Shown piece after piece: positions 1 through 5,407 of a stretch of DNA of 5,407 nucleotides. The translations under genes were made by a program, and so were the position numbers. Below the pieces are notes generated by a model that made no database searches, was not told the origin of the DNA, and saw nothing but the letters and a program-made list of their open reading frames with translations. Position 1 is the first letter of the stretch, and each line of letters opens with the position of its first letter. Source of the stretch: Eudoraea sp. (GTDB taxonomy: Bacteria; Bacteroidota; Bacteroidia; Flavobacteriales; Flavobacteriaceae); NCBI GenBank assembly GCA_013042125.1, contig JABDQS010000186.1, positions 1 through 5,407 of the forward strand, read 5' to 3'.

Positions 1-353
1 CCTTTACCTATGTGCCAGATGCTGCTAAAGCAACGGCACTGCTGGGGAATACCGAAGATGCCTACAACCAGGTATGGCACTTGCCTACAGCGCCAAAGCC
101 CATGACCGGAAAAGAATGGATCTATGCAATTGGAAATGAAATGAATGTTCCGGCAAAATACAGGACCGTTCCAAAATGGATGGTTCAATTTATGGGGATC
201 TTTATGCCAATTATGAAAGAAACTGTGGAAATGCTTTATCAATACGACCGCGACTATGTTTTCAAAAGTGATAAATTTGAAAAGCGATTTGGAATTTCGG
301 CTACCTCCTATTTGGAGGGTATTCGGGAGATCATTAAAACAGATTATTCCTAA
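1..353 (+). CDS. NAD(P)-dependent epimerase/dehydratase (SDR superfamily), C-terminal part
   Basis: This is the 3' end of a gene that enters from the left edge. The frame is open from base 3, giving 116 residues that begin FTYVPDAAKATALLGNTEDA, so the GTG at base 12 is internal and not the start. The segment resembles the C-terminal substrate-binding part of extended or atypical SDR proteins annotated as NAD-dependent epimerase/dehydratase. It has the 'YVPDAAKA...LL' helix that follows the Rossmann core, then a WHLPT strand, a basic/aromatic helical stretch, and a closing 'VFKSDKFEKRFG...T.YLEGI' segment typical of the family's last helix. The nucleotide-binding GxxGxxG motif and the YxxxK catalytic pair would lie upstream and cannot be seen, so substrate and cofactor are unknown. 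It is probably a soluble cytoplasmic protein. The TAA stop at 351-353 shares one base with the ATG of the following CIA30 gene, which suggests translational coupling. The family is fairly sure; the specific reaction is not. Confidence 0.8.
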   Translation, partial: FTYVPDAAKATALLGNTEDAYNQVWHLPTAPKPMTGKEWIYAIGNEMNVPAKYRTVPKWMVQFMGIFMPIMKETVEMLYQYDRDYVFKSDKFEKRFGISATSYLEGIREIIKTDYS

Positions 354-883
354 TGAGATACATTGTTATTATATTCATTCTTTTTCTGATGCAAGATATT
401 TATACGCTATTTGAATTCTCCCGGGATGCTGATATCAGCTCCTGGACCGTGGTCAATGACGGAGTTATGGGCGGACTTTCAAAAGGTCAATTTTCAATTA
501 ATGAAGAAGGTCATGGCCTATTTCGCGGTTCTGTTTCTCTGGAAAATAACGGCGGTTTTTCGCTGGTGCAATACCGCTTGACTGCCCTGGATACAAAGAA
601 ATACAACTCCCTGGTTGTTCGTCTGAAAGGTGATGGCAAGAACTATCAGGTTAGACTTAAAACCAATGCCTCAGATTATTTTAATTATGCTGTCAATATC
701 AAGACCAACGGTAATTGGGAGACCATTACCATACCGTTCGAAAAAATGATCCCTCAGTTCAGGGGGCGGCTCTTAAATATGCCATCCTTTCCCGGGGAAC
801 AGATCGAAGAAGTGGCCTTTTTGATCGGAAATAAAAAAGCAGAGGAATTCAAGCTAGAGATAGACAAAATCGTTCTCAAATAG
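353..883 (+). CDS. CIA30 family protein (NDUFAF1-like domain)
   Basis: The product has 176 residues, nearly all of it one CIA30 domain (complex I intermediate-associated protein 30, a galactose-binding-like beta sandwich). Hallmarks visible are W31xxVNDGVMGGxS43, the strand F57xG59xVSLENNGGF69, the basic strand around 86-103 with KGDGK, and a closing 'IEEVAFLIGNKK...FKLEIDKI' at 151-173. The mitochondrial homologue helps assemble respiratory complex I. The role of bacterial stand-alone members is not established, so no complex I function is claimed. The N-terminus (MRY then hydrophobic residues 4-13) looks like a short signal peptide or membrane anchor, but there is no clear AxA cleavage site and no lipobox cysteine. 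M13 (base 389) is an alternative start that would give a cytoplasmic protein. The start at 353 is preferred because its ATG overlaps the upstream stop (TAATG), a classic coupling arrangement. No ribosome binding site is seen. The same domain is fused to an NAD(P)-binding SDR domain in plants and cyanobacteria, which fits its upstream neighbour. Confidence 0.85.
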   Translation: MRYIVIIFILFLMQDIYTLFEFSRDADISSWTVVNDGVMGGLSKGQFSINEEGHGLFRGSVSLENNGGFSLVQYRLTALDTKKYNSLVVRLKGDGKNYQVRLKTNASDYFNYAVNIKTNGNWETITIPFEKMIPQFRGRLLNMPSFPGEQIEEVAFLIGNKKAEEFKLEIDKIVLK

Positions 884-894
884 AGAATTTTCAC

Positions 895-924
895 AAGGCG
901 CCTTTCCAGAAGTTTTATATCTTG
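895..924 (+). promoter_or_regulatory. Weak promoter-like region upstream of the M20 hydrolase gene
   Basis: The 58-base gap between the CIA30 stop and the M20 start holds a perfect 10-base palindrome, AAGGCGCCTT (895-904). It is followed by TATATCTTG at 916-924, which partly resembles the Bacteroidota -7 element TAnnTTTG and lies 17 bases before the ATG. No convincing -33 TTG is found at the expected distance. The palindrome has no loop and no T-run after it, so it is not an intrinsic terminator. Read-through from the CIA30 gene is equally possible. Confidence 0.2.
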
Positions 925-941
925 TTACAAATTCCCCTGTC

Positions 942-2237
942 ATGAGAACAAGCTGCTTATTTTGTCTTTTCTGTTTTTATTTAAGTTTTTATAGTTCAGC
1001 TCAGGAGATCCCGGAGGTGGATCAGGATCGATTGGAAAATACCATTCTTACACTGGCAAAGTACGGTATGATGGAGAACGGAGAAACCAACCGTGTGGCA
1101 TTTAGCGATGCTGATCTGGAGGGCCGTGCCTATATTATTTCGCTGATGCAGGTTTCAGGACTTGAGGTCAGTGTTGACTTTGCCGGAAATATTATTGGAA
1201 AAAGAGCAGGGAGGGACCGCTATTTAAAACCTATAGGCTTCGGTTCCCATATTGATATGGTCCCAAATGGGGGAAACTATGATGGTTGTGTTGGTTCACT
1301 GGCTGCCATTGAGGTCATTAGGACTTTGAATGATGCTAAGATACAAACCGAGCATCCCCTTGAGGTCTTTATTTTTTCGAATGAGGAAGGTGGTGTTATG
1401 GGAAGCAGAGCATTGGTCGGAGAATTAAAGCAGGAAGCCCTTAATGTTGTAAACAGTACCGGGTATTCTATGGAGCAAGGGATCAACAGGCTGGGGGGAA
1501 ATGCTACCCGGATTCCTGAGGTTGAGCGTTCTGAAGATGCCCTAACGGCCTTCCTGGAACTTCATATTGAACAAGGCGGAATACTGGACAGGGAGCAAAT
1601 AGATATTGGCGTAGTAGAAGGGATCGTTGGAATAAAATGGTGGGATGTCAATATCAAAGGATTTGCAAATCACGCAGGTACCACCCCTATGTCTATGAGA
1701 AATGACGCTTTACTAGCCGCATCAAAATTTATTTTGGCAGTTAATGAGGTCACTAAAAGTTTTGAGGGAAAACAGGTAGGGACCGTAGGGCGTATCTCGG
1801 CTTTCCCCGGTGCGCCCAATGTAATTCCAGGGGAGGTGCAACTAAGTCTGGAGATCCGTGATCTTTCATCTGAGAAAATAGAGCAGCTGTTCGAGGGCAT
1901 GAAAAGCAGAGCCATAGAGATCGAAAAAGAAATGGGAACCACCTTTACATTTACCCCTATTGATGCCACGTCTGCACCTGCCCTTACGGATCCAAGAATT
2001 CAAAAGATCATAACTGAAGCGGCCGGGGATTTGAATTTGAGTACAAAACAAATGCAAAGCGGCGCCGGACATGACGCCCAGGATATGGCTCGGATAACTC
2101 CGGTAGGAATGATCTTTGTTCCGAGTCTCGGAGGTATTAGTCATTCTCCAAAGGAATACACCTCCCCGGAAGATATGGCAAACGGAGCCAACGTACTGTT
2201 GCGTGCTATCCTATTGTTAGATCAAGCCTGGTTTTAA
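942..2237 (+). CDS. Exported M20-family Zn hydrolase, hydantoinase/carbamoylase (allantoate amidohydrolase-like) type
   Basis: The product has 431 residues, slightly more than the roughly 410 usual for cytoplasmic members, the excess being a signal peptide. Residues 1-20 form a hydrophobic stretch ending SSA|QEI, a good signal peptidase I site, so the mature enzyme is probably periplasmic. C5, C8 and C11 in the signal do not make a lipobox. Family motifs in order are GSHID (H103 metal, D105 catalytic), NYDG (D114 bridging metal ligand), NEEG (E148 general base, E149 metal), LHIEQG (H208 metal), NHAGTTPM (H244, dimerisation/lid domain, about 225-335), PNVIPG at 292-297, SLEIRD (R306, carboxylate binding in the family), GAGHDAQD (H377, D378) and ISHSPKE (H401 metal). 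All expected ligands are present, so it should be active. The family hydrolyses N-carbamoyl amino acids, ureidopropionate or allantoate; the substrate cannot be assigned here. The segment between EEG and GS is shorter than in typical members. No Shine-Dalgarno is seen. An exported M28 peptidase follows after 93 bases. Confidence 0.88.
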   Translation: MRTSCLFCLFCFYLSFYSSAQEIPEVDQDRLENTILTLAKYGMMENGETNRVAFSDADLEGRAYIISLMQVSGLEVSVDFAGNIIGKRAGRDRYLKPIGFGSHIDMVPNGGNYDGCVGSLAAIEVIRTLNDAKIQTEHPLEVFIFSNEEGGVMGSRALVGELKQEALNVVNSTGYSMEQGINRLGGNATRIPEVERSEDALTAFLELHIEQGGILDREQIDIGVVEGIVGIKWWDVNIKGFANHAGTTPMSMRNDALLAASKFILAVNEVTKSFEGKQVGTVGRISAFPGAPNVIPGEVQLSLEIRDLSSEKIEQLFEGMKSRAIEIEKEMGTTFTFTPIDATSAPALTDPRIQKIITEAAGDLNLSTKQMQSGAGHDAQDMARITPVGMIFVPSLGGISHSPKEYTSPEDMANGANVLLRAILLLDQAWF

Positions 2238-2330
2238 CTTAAATAACTCAATAATCAATTGTGGGTAACAACTATCAGACGTAATACTTATTAATTCTCT
2301 AAATAGCTATCTTCACTAAAAATTTATCCG
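2238..2330 (+). other. AT-rich spacer between M20 and M28 genes, no terminator seen
   Basis: This 93-base spacer is strongly AT-rich. It holds no GC-rich stem with a T-run, so no intrinsic terminator is visible and co-transcription of the two hydrolase genes is possible. A TTG at 2259-2261 lies 20 bases before TAATACTT (2282-2289), which is a poor match to the Bacteroidota TTG / TAnnTTTG promoter. The 8-base palindrome ATAGCTAT (2303-2310) is likely chance in such AT-rich DNA. An in-frame TAG at 2304-2306 rules out an upstream extension of the M28 gene. Confidence 0.3.
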
Positions 2331-4526
2331 ATGCGTAAACGAAATTTACTTTTATCTCTTTTTATCATTTTTTGCGGGAATTTGTATTCCCAATCAATTA
2401 CCGGATTTACTCCTGAAAACATCGAAAAACAGTTAGAATTGGAGGCTTCTTTTGAAGCAAAACTCTCTGCAAAAAATCTGGATGCCTGGATGCAGAAAAT
2501 GGCTGCCGAACCACACTGGGTAGGTACTGAGTACGGGAGAGAAAATGCAGAATGGATGGCTGCACAATTCAAATCCTGGGGATATGATTCCAGGATAGAG
2601 ACCTATCACATTTTATTTCCCTACCCAACCATCCGTGAATTGGAATTGGTGAGTCCGGCTTCCTACAAAGCCAAGCTTACCGCTGTTGCTGTAGAGGGGG
2701 ATCCGTATACCGCTCAAGGGGAAGCTCTTTTACCGAGCTACAATGCTTTTTCTACAGATGGCGATGTAGAGGCAGAGCTTGTTTTTGTTAATTATGGAAT
2801 TCCAAAGGATTACGAAGAATTAGAAAAATTAGGGATCGACGTAAAAGGAAAGATCGTCATTGCAAAATATTACGGTTCCTGGCGTGGGATTAAACCAAAA
2901 CTGGCTGCAGAAAAAGGGGCTATCGGATGTATTATTTATTCAGATCCTGAAGATGACGGTTATGTACGAGGTGATGTGTATCCTGAAGGAGCCTTTAAAA
3001 ATAAGACGGGCGTACAAAGAGGCTCTGTAATGGATATGCCATTATACCCCGGTGACGTGCTTACTCCCGGATATGGAGCTACCAAAGACGCAAAACGACT
3101 GGATAGGAAGGATGCCCCAACGATCACCAAAATACCTGTTTTGCCTATCTCCTATGAAGATGCTCAGCCTTTGCTTGAAGCCTTGAAAGGTCCGGTGGCC
3201 CCAGATTCCTGGAAAGGTGGACTACCTATTACCTATCACATAGGTCCCGGCCCGGCTAAGGTACATTTGAAACTTGAATTCGACTGGCAACTAACCCCTG
3301 CCCATAATGTAATTGCAACCCTCAAGGGGTCTGAATATCCTGACCAATGGGTGATGCGTGGCAACCATCACGACGCCTGGGTTCATGGTGCCAATGACCC
3401 CGTCAGCGGGATGATCGCGTTGATGGAAGAAGCCAGGGTAGTTGGAGAATTGGCTAAGAAAGGCCAACGTCCCAAACGAACTATTGTGTATGGTGCATGG
3501 GATGCTGAAGAACCCGGCCTGATAGGATCTACAGAGTGGGTGGAAGATCATGAAAAAGAATTACAGGAAAAATTAGTGGCCTATATAAATACGGATGGGA
3601 ACGGGCGAGGTTTTTTCCGTGCCGGCGGATCGCATACCTTGCAAGCCATGGTTACTGAAGTGGCCGATATTGTAATAGATCCGCAAACCGGTGTTTCAAT
3701 CAAAGAGCGAGGAATTGCGAGACAATTAGTTAATGGCGGCCCCGGTACGTTTAGCTTAAGTGCTTTGGGATCCGGCTCGGATTATACCCCCTTTATTCAA
3801 CATGCGGGTATTGCCTCTTTGAACATAGGATTTGGAGGGGAAAATGCAGGCGGGGAATATCATACTATCTATGATACCTATCCGCATTACAAACGATTTA
3901 AAGATCCTGAATTTGCCTATGGAATTGCGCTGGCTAATGCAGCGGGCAGGATCGTACTGCGACTTGCCAATGCCGATGTGCTTCCTTTGGAGTTTACACA
4001 ATGGCATGCCACCGTTTCTGAATATTTAAAAGAGATAATGGATGAAACGGAGAAAATGCGCAAAGATGTTGAGAAACACAATTCTTTGGTTTCAAAAAAT
4101 GCCTTTGAGCTGGCTGCCGATCCGCGAAAAGTATTTGTAAAACCGACAGCGAAGGAAGCCATTCCCTTTATAGATTTCTCACCGATCCAAAATAGTCTGG
4201 CTAAACTCTCTAGCAGTATCACAGCCTTTGAAGCAGTTTCCGTAGAAGGGTTACCCTTAAGTAAAAAAGAGGCCTTAAATAAGGCAATGCAAGGAACGGA
4301 ACAAGTACTTACAGATGTTAGTGGCCTGCCAAGGAGATCCTGGTTCAGGCATCAGCTATACGCCCCCGGATTTTATACCGGCTATGGGGTTAAAACATTA
4401 CCCGGAGTTCGCGAAGCTGTTGAACAGAAGGATTGGAAAGAAGCACAGGAGCAGATCCTGAAGTTAGCCAGGACATTTAATTCTATGGATATACATCTGC
4501 AAAAATTGATCAGCCTTACGGAATAA
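2331..4526 (+). CDS. Exported M28-family metallopeptidase with PA and transferrin receptor-like dimerisation domains (GCPII-like)
   Basis: The product has 731 residues, full length for this architecture. Residues 1-20 are a signal peptide (MRKRN, hydrophobic core, cleavage LYS|QS), so it is probably periplasmic or secreted. A protease-associated (PA) insert spans about 125-290, including GKIVIAKYYGSWRG and the IIYSDPED strand. The M28 core runs about 310-560 and has all zinc-site residues: H346 (RGNHHDAW), D356 (GANDPVSG), E393 general base and E394 metal (WDAEE), D422 (YINTDG) and H511 (GEYHTIYDTY). A C-terminal helical dimerisation domain follows at about 600-725, with the conserved LPRRSWFRHQLYAPG. 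These match human glutamate carboxypeptidase II (GCPII) motif for motif. However, several residues that make GCPII glutamate-selective are changed: K699 aligns with G684, N257 with S232, N519 with S483, R534 with N498 and R536 with G500. The R210 equivalent, R185, is kept. A broader dipeptidase or aminopeptidase is therefore more likely. The start is fixed by an upstream in-frame stop at 2304 and the good signal peptide. No Shine-Dalgarno is seen. Confidence 0.92.
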   Translation: MRKRNLLLSLFIIFCGNLYSQSITGFTPENIEKQLELEASFEAKLSAKNLDAWMQKMAAEPHWVGTEYGRENAEWMAAQFKSWGYDSRIETYHILFPYPTIRELELVSPASYKAKLTAVAVEGDPYTAQGEALLPSYNAFSTDGDVEAELVFVNYGIPKDYEELEKLGIDVKGKIVIAKYYGSWRGIKPKLAAEKGAIGCIIYSDPEDDGYVRGDVYPEGAFKNKTGVQRGSVMDMPLYPGDVLTPGYGATKDAKRLDRKDAPTITKIPVLPISYEDAQPLLEALKGPVAPDSWKGGLPITYHIGPGPAKVHLKLEFDWQLTPAHNVIATLKGSEYPDQWVMRGNHHDAWVHGANDPVSGMIALMEEARVVGELAKKGQRPKRTIVYGAWDAEEPGLIGSTEWVEDHEKELQEKLVAYINTDGNGRGFFRAGGSHTLQAMVTEVADIVIDPQTGVSIKERGIARQLVNGGPGTFSLSALGSGSDYTPFIQHAGIASLNIGFGGENAGGEYHTIYDTYPHYKRFKDPEFAYGIALANAAGRIVLRLANADVLPLEFTQWHATVSEYLKEIMDETEKMRKDVEKHNSLVSKNAFELAADPRKVFVKPTAKEAIPFIDFSPIQNSLAKLSSSITAFEAVSVEGLPLSKKEALNKAMQGTEQVLTDVSGLPRRSWFRHQLYAPGFYTGYGVKTLPGVREAVEQKDWKEAQEQILKLARTFNSMDIHLQKLISLTE

Positions 4527-4528
4527 AC

Positions 4529-4614
4529 TTTTTTACCTTCTGCATGGTTTTCTAAATCAAGTCCAGATTGATAATTCAGATTTCGAAAAAACGACAGAAG
4601 CAATGTGTAAAAAA
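4529..4614 (+). other. Imperfect 86-base inverted repeat just after the M28 stop codon
   Basis: Starting 2 bases after the stop, TTTTTTACCTTCTG (4529-4542) can pair with CAGAAG (4595-4600) plus GTAAAAAA (4607-4614), leaving a 6-base bulge, CAATGT. Inside it, GTTTTC (4547-4552) and AAATC (4554-4558) pair with GATTT (4579-4583) and the run 4585-4592, with one mismatch and a 2-base bulge. The terminal loop is 20 bases (4559-4578). The total is about 25 pairs. There is no T-run after the 3' arm on either strand, so it is not a standard intrinsic terminator. It could be a 3' mRNA-stabilising structure, a decayed small inverted-repeat element, or chance in AT-rich sequence. Confidence 0.35.
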
Positions 4615-4648
4615 TACGTAGAATATATAAAGAAAAGCAGCCCGTAGC

Positions 4649-4701
4649 TAAATATTTCGTACCTTAAGTAGCTCTATATCATGAATATAGCATGAATTCA
4701 T
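4649..4701 (+). promoter_or_regulatory. Putative promoter/operator or leader region of the TPR gene
   Basis: TAAATATTTCGTACC (4649-4663) loosely resembles a Bacteroidota -7 element (TAnnTTTG, one T short), but no -33 TTG was found. Just downstream are two adjacent dyads. CTATAT-CATGA-ATATAG (4674-4690) is a perfect 6-base stem with a 5-base loop. ATGAATTCAT (4692-4701) is a perfect 10-base palindrome. They share a direct repeat, CATGAAT, at 4680-4686 and 4691-4697, spaced 11 bases or about one helical turn. This could be an operator or a small leader hairpin. The last palindrome ends 23 bases before the ATG at 4725. The regulator is unknown, and chance is possible in AT-rich DNA. Confidence 0.3.
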
Positions 4702-4724
4702 AACCACCAACCAAAATAACTATT

Positions 4725-5407
4725 ATGAGCACTAAAGTAAAATTCACCGTCCTGATCGCAGGATTCTTAGTATGCCTGTATTTTATATTGCCCAAAGAAA
4801 CTGTCAAAGATCCTTCACAAAAAGCATCTTTTGGTGCTATTAAATGTACTGTAGCAAAATTTTTACTGGAAGATATAGATACGACTCAACAAATTTCACC
4901 GCTTTTTGAAAATTTAGGAACGCTCAATTTTACTATTACAACTTCCAATCCCAGGGCACAGGAATTTTTTAATCAGGGATTGAGACTAACCTATGCTTTT
5001 AATCATGCTGAGGCCCATCGACCATTTATGGAGGCTTCAAGGTTAGACCCTGGCGCCCCCATGACGTATTGGGGTCAGGCATATGCATTGGGCCCGAACA
5101 TAAATGACCCCCTACCGCTTGAAGAACGGAAAATTAAATACAATGAAGCCATGGCGAAAGCCATGAAGTGGATTTCAAAGGCAACACCTATGGAACAGGC
5201 CTTAATTGAAGCTTTAACTCACAGGTACAGTACTGATCTAACAACAGATGTTGCCGAGCTTAACATGGCGTATATGAAGGCGATGGAAAAGGTTTTAGAA
5301 CAGTTTCCCAACGACGCTAATGTGCAAACTCTTTACGCAGCTTCCGTTATGAATACCGTTCCATGGAATTACTGGGATAAGTCCGGCAATCCTTCAGCCA
5401 ACATAGC
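4725..5407 (+). CDS. TPR-repeat protein of the FNHAEA / YWG..ALGPN family, N-terminal part
   Basis: The gene runs off the right edge; 227 codons are visible, with no stop. The ATG at 4725 is the first start after an in-frame TAA at 4701-4703. Residues 7-22 are a hydrophobic segment after a basic N-terminus (MSTKVK), which suggests a membrane anchor or uncleaved signal, so the rest probably lies outside the cytoplasm. After a linker, residues 59-126 match a family of TPR proteins found in many environmental bacteria: PLFENLG, FTITTSNPRAQEFFNQGLRL, YAFNHAEAHRPFMEASRLDP and YWGQAYALGPNIN. The first TPR covers about 78-109, and helices near 135-165 and 175-208 may form further repeats. As I recall, homologues often have a CAMC segment before WG; here the aligned positions are A111 and T114. 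The function of the family is not established; TPRs usually bind protein partners. It is separated from the M28 gene by 198 bases and is probably its own transcription unit. A poly-A-rich leader without a Shine-Dalgarno fits Bacteroidota starts. Confidence 0.85.
   Translation, partial: MSTKVKFTVLIAGFLVCLYFILPKETVKDPSQKASFGAIKCTVAKFLLEDIDTTQQISPLFENLGTLNFTITTSNPRAQEFFNQGLRLTYAFNHAEAHRPFMEASRLDPGAPMTYWGQAYALGPNINDPLPLEERKIKYNEAMAKAMKWISKATPMEQALIEALTHRYSTDLTTDVAELNMAYMKAMEKVLEQFPNDANVQTLYAASVMNTVPWNYWDKSGNPSANI

Noticed and set aside
12..14. GTG as the start of the first gene
   Set aside because: The frame is open to the left edge and the residues before it (FTY) continue the family motif, so this is an internal valine codon of a truncated gene.
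942..980. Lipoprotein signal in the M20 protein, because of C5, C8 and C11
   Set aside because: None of these cysteines sits in an L-[AS]-[GA]-C lipobox after a full hydrophobic core, and a clean signal peptidase I site (SSA|Q) follows.
1277..1486. Minus-strand open frame inside the M20 gene (also 1670-1969 and 1866-2144)
   Set aside because: These frames lie wholly inside a well-supported gene with intact motifs, and their translations show no recognisable domain; they are antisense shadows.
3291..3551. Minus-strand and alternate-frame open frames inside or at the ends of the M28 gene (also 2324-2572, 3756-4007, 3832-4029, 3917-4222, 4382-4603)
   Set aside because: They overlap or sit within the complete M28 coding sequence, have low-complexity or unfamiliar translations, and have no supporting start context.
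4527..4545. T-run right after the M28 stop as an intrinsic terminator
   Set aside because: No GC-rich stem precedes the T-run; it is instead the 5' arm of the larger imperfect inverted repeat.
4564..4582. Direct repeat CAGATT at 4564-4569 and 4577-4582
   Set aside because: A 6-base repeat at 13-base spacing in AT-rich DNA is readily explained by chance, and it partly lies in the loop of the larger hairpin.
4681..4703. Tiny upstream reading frames (ATG at 4681 giving 4 codons, ATG at 4692 giving 3 codons) before the TPR gene
   Set aside because: They arise from the CATGAAT repeat, have no ribosome binding context and encode nothing recognisable; a leader peptide role cannot be supported.

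Overview
The window looks like a chromosomal segment of a Bacteroidota bacterium, most likely a flavobacterium. The signs are exported proteins whose signal peptides end in ...SSA|Q and ...LYS|Q, A/T-rich leaders without Shine-Dalgarno sequences, and gene families common in Flavobacteriia. All five genes lie on the + strand. No RNA gene, insertion sequence, CRISPR array or phage marker is visible. No non-coding stretch exceeds 200 bases.

Layout: (1) bases 1-353 hold the 3' end of an NAD(P)-dependent epimerase/dehydratase (SDR superfamily), cut by the window edge. (2) Bases 353-883 hold a CIA30-domain protein (NDUFAF1-like) whose ATG overlaps the epimerase stop codon by one base. (3) Bases 942-2237 hold an exported M20-family hydrolase of the hydantoinase/carbamoylase (allantoate amidohydrolase-like) group. 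(4) Bases 2331-4526 hold an exported M28-family metallopeptidase with PA and transferrin-receptor-like dimerisation domains, the architecture of human glutamate carboxypeptidase II. (5) Bases 4725-5407 hold the first 227 codons of a membrane-anchored or exported TPR protein, cut by the right edge.

How the genes may work together: the epimerase and CIA30 genes form a translationally coupled pair, and the same two domains are known as a fusion in other lineages. The M20 and M28 genes are both exported binuclear-metal hydrolases in tandem with no visible terminator between them. A joint role in extracytoplasmic breakdown of peptides or N-substituted amino acids is plausible but inferred. The 198-base gap before the TPR gene looks like a transcription-unit boundary: it holds an imperfect 86-base hairpin just after the M28 stop, then two adjacent small dyads with an 11-base-spaced direct repeat.

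I do not see a clearly new biological system. The most unusual points are the exported location and shortened EEG...GS segment of the M20 enzyme, the loss of glutamate-selecting residues in the M28 enzyme, and the structured gap before the TPR gene. Comparisons with known families are from memory, not from a search.
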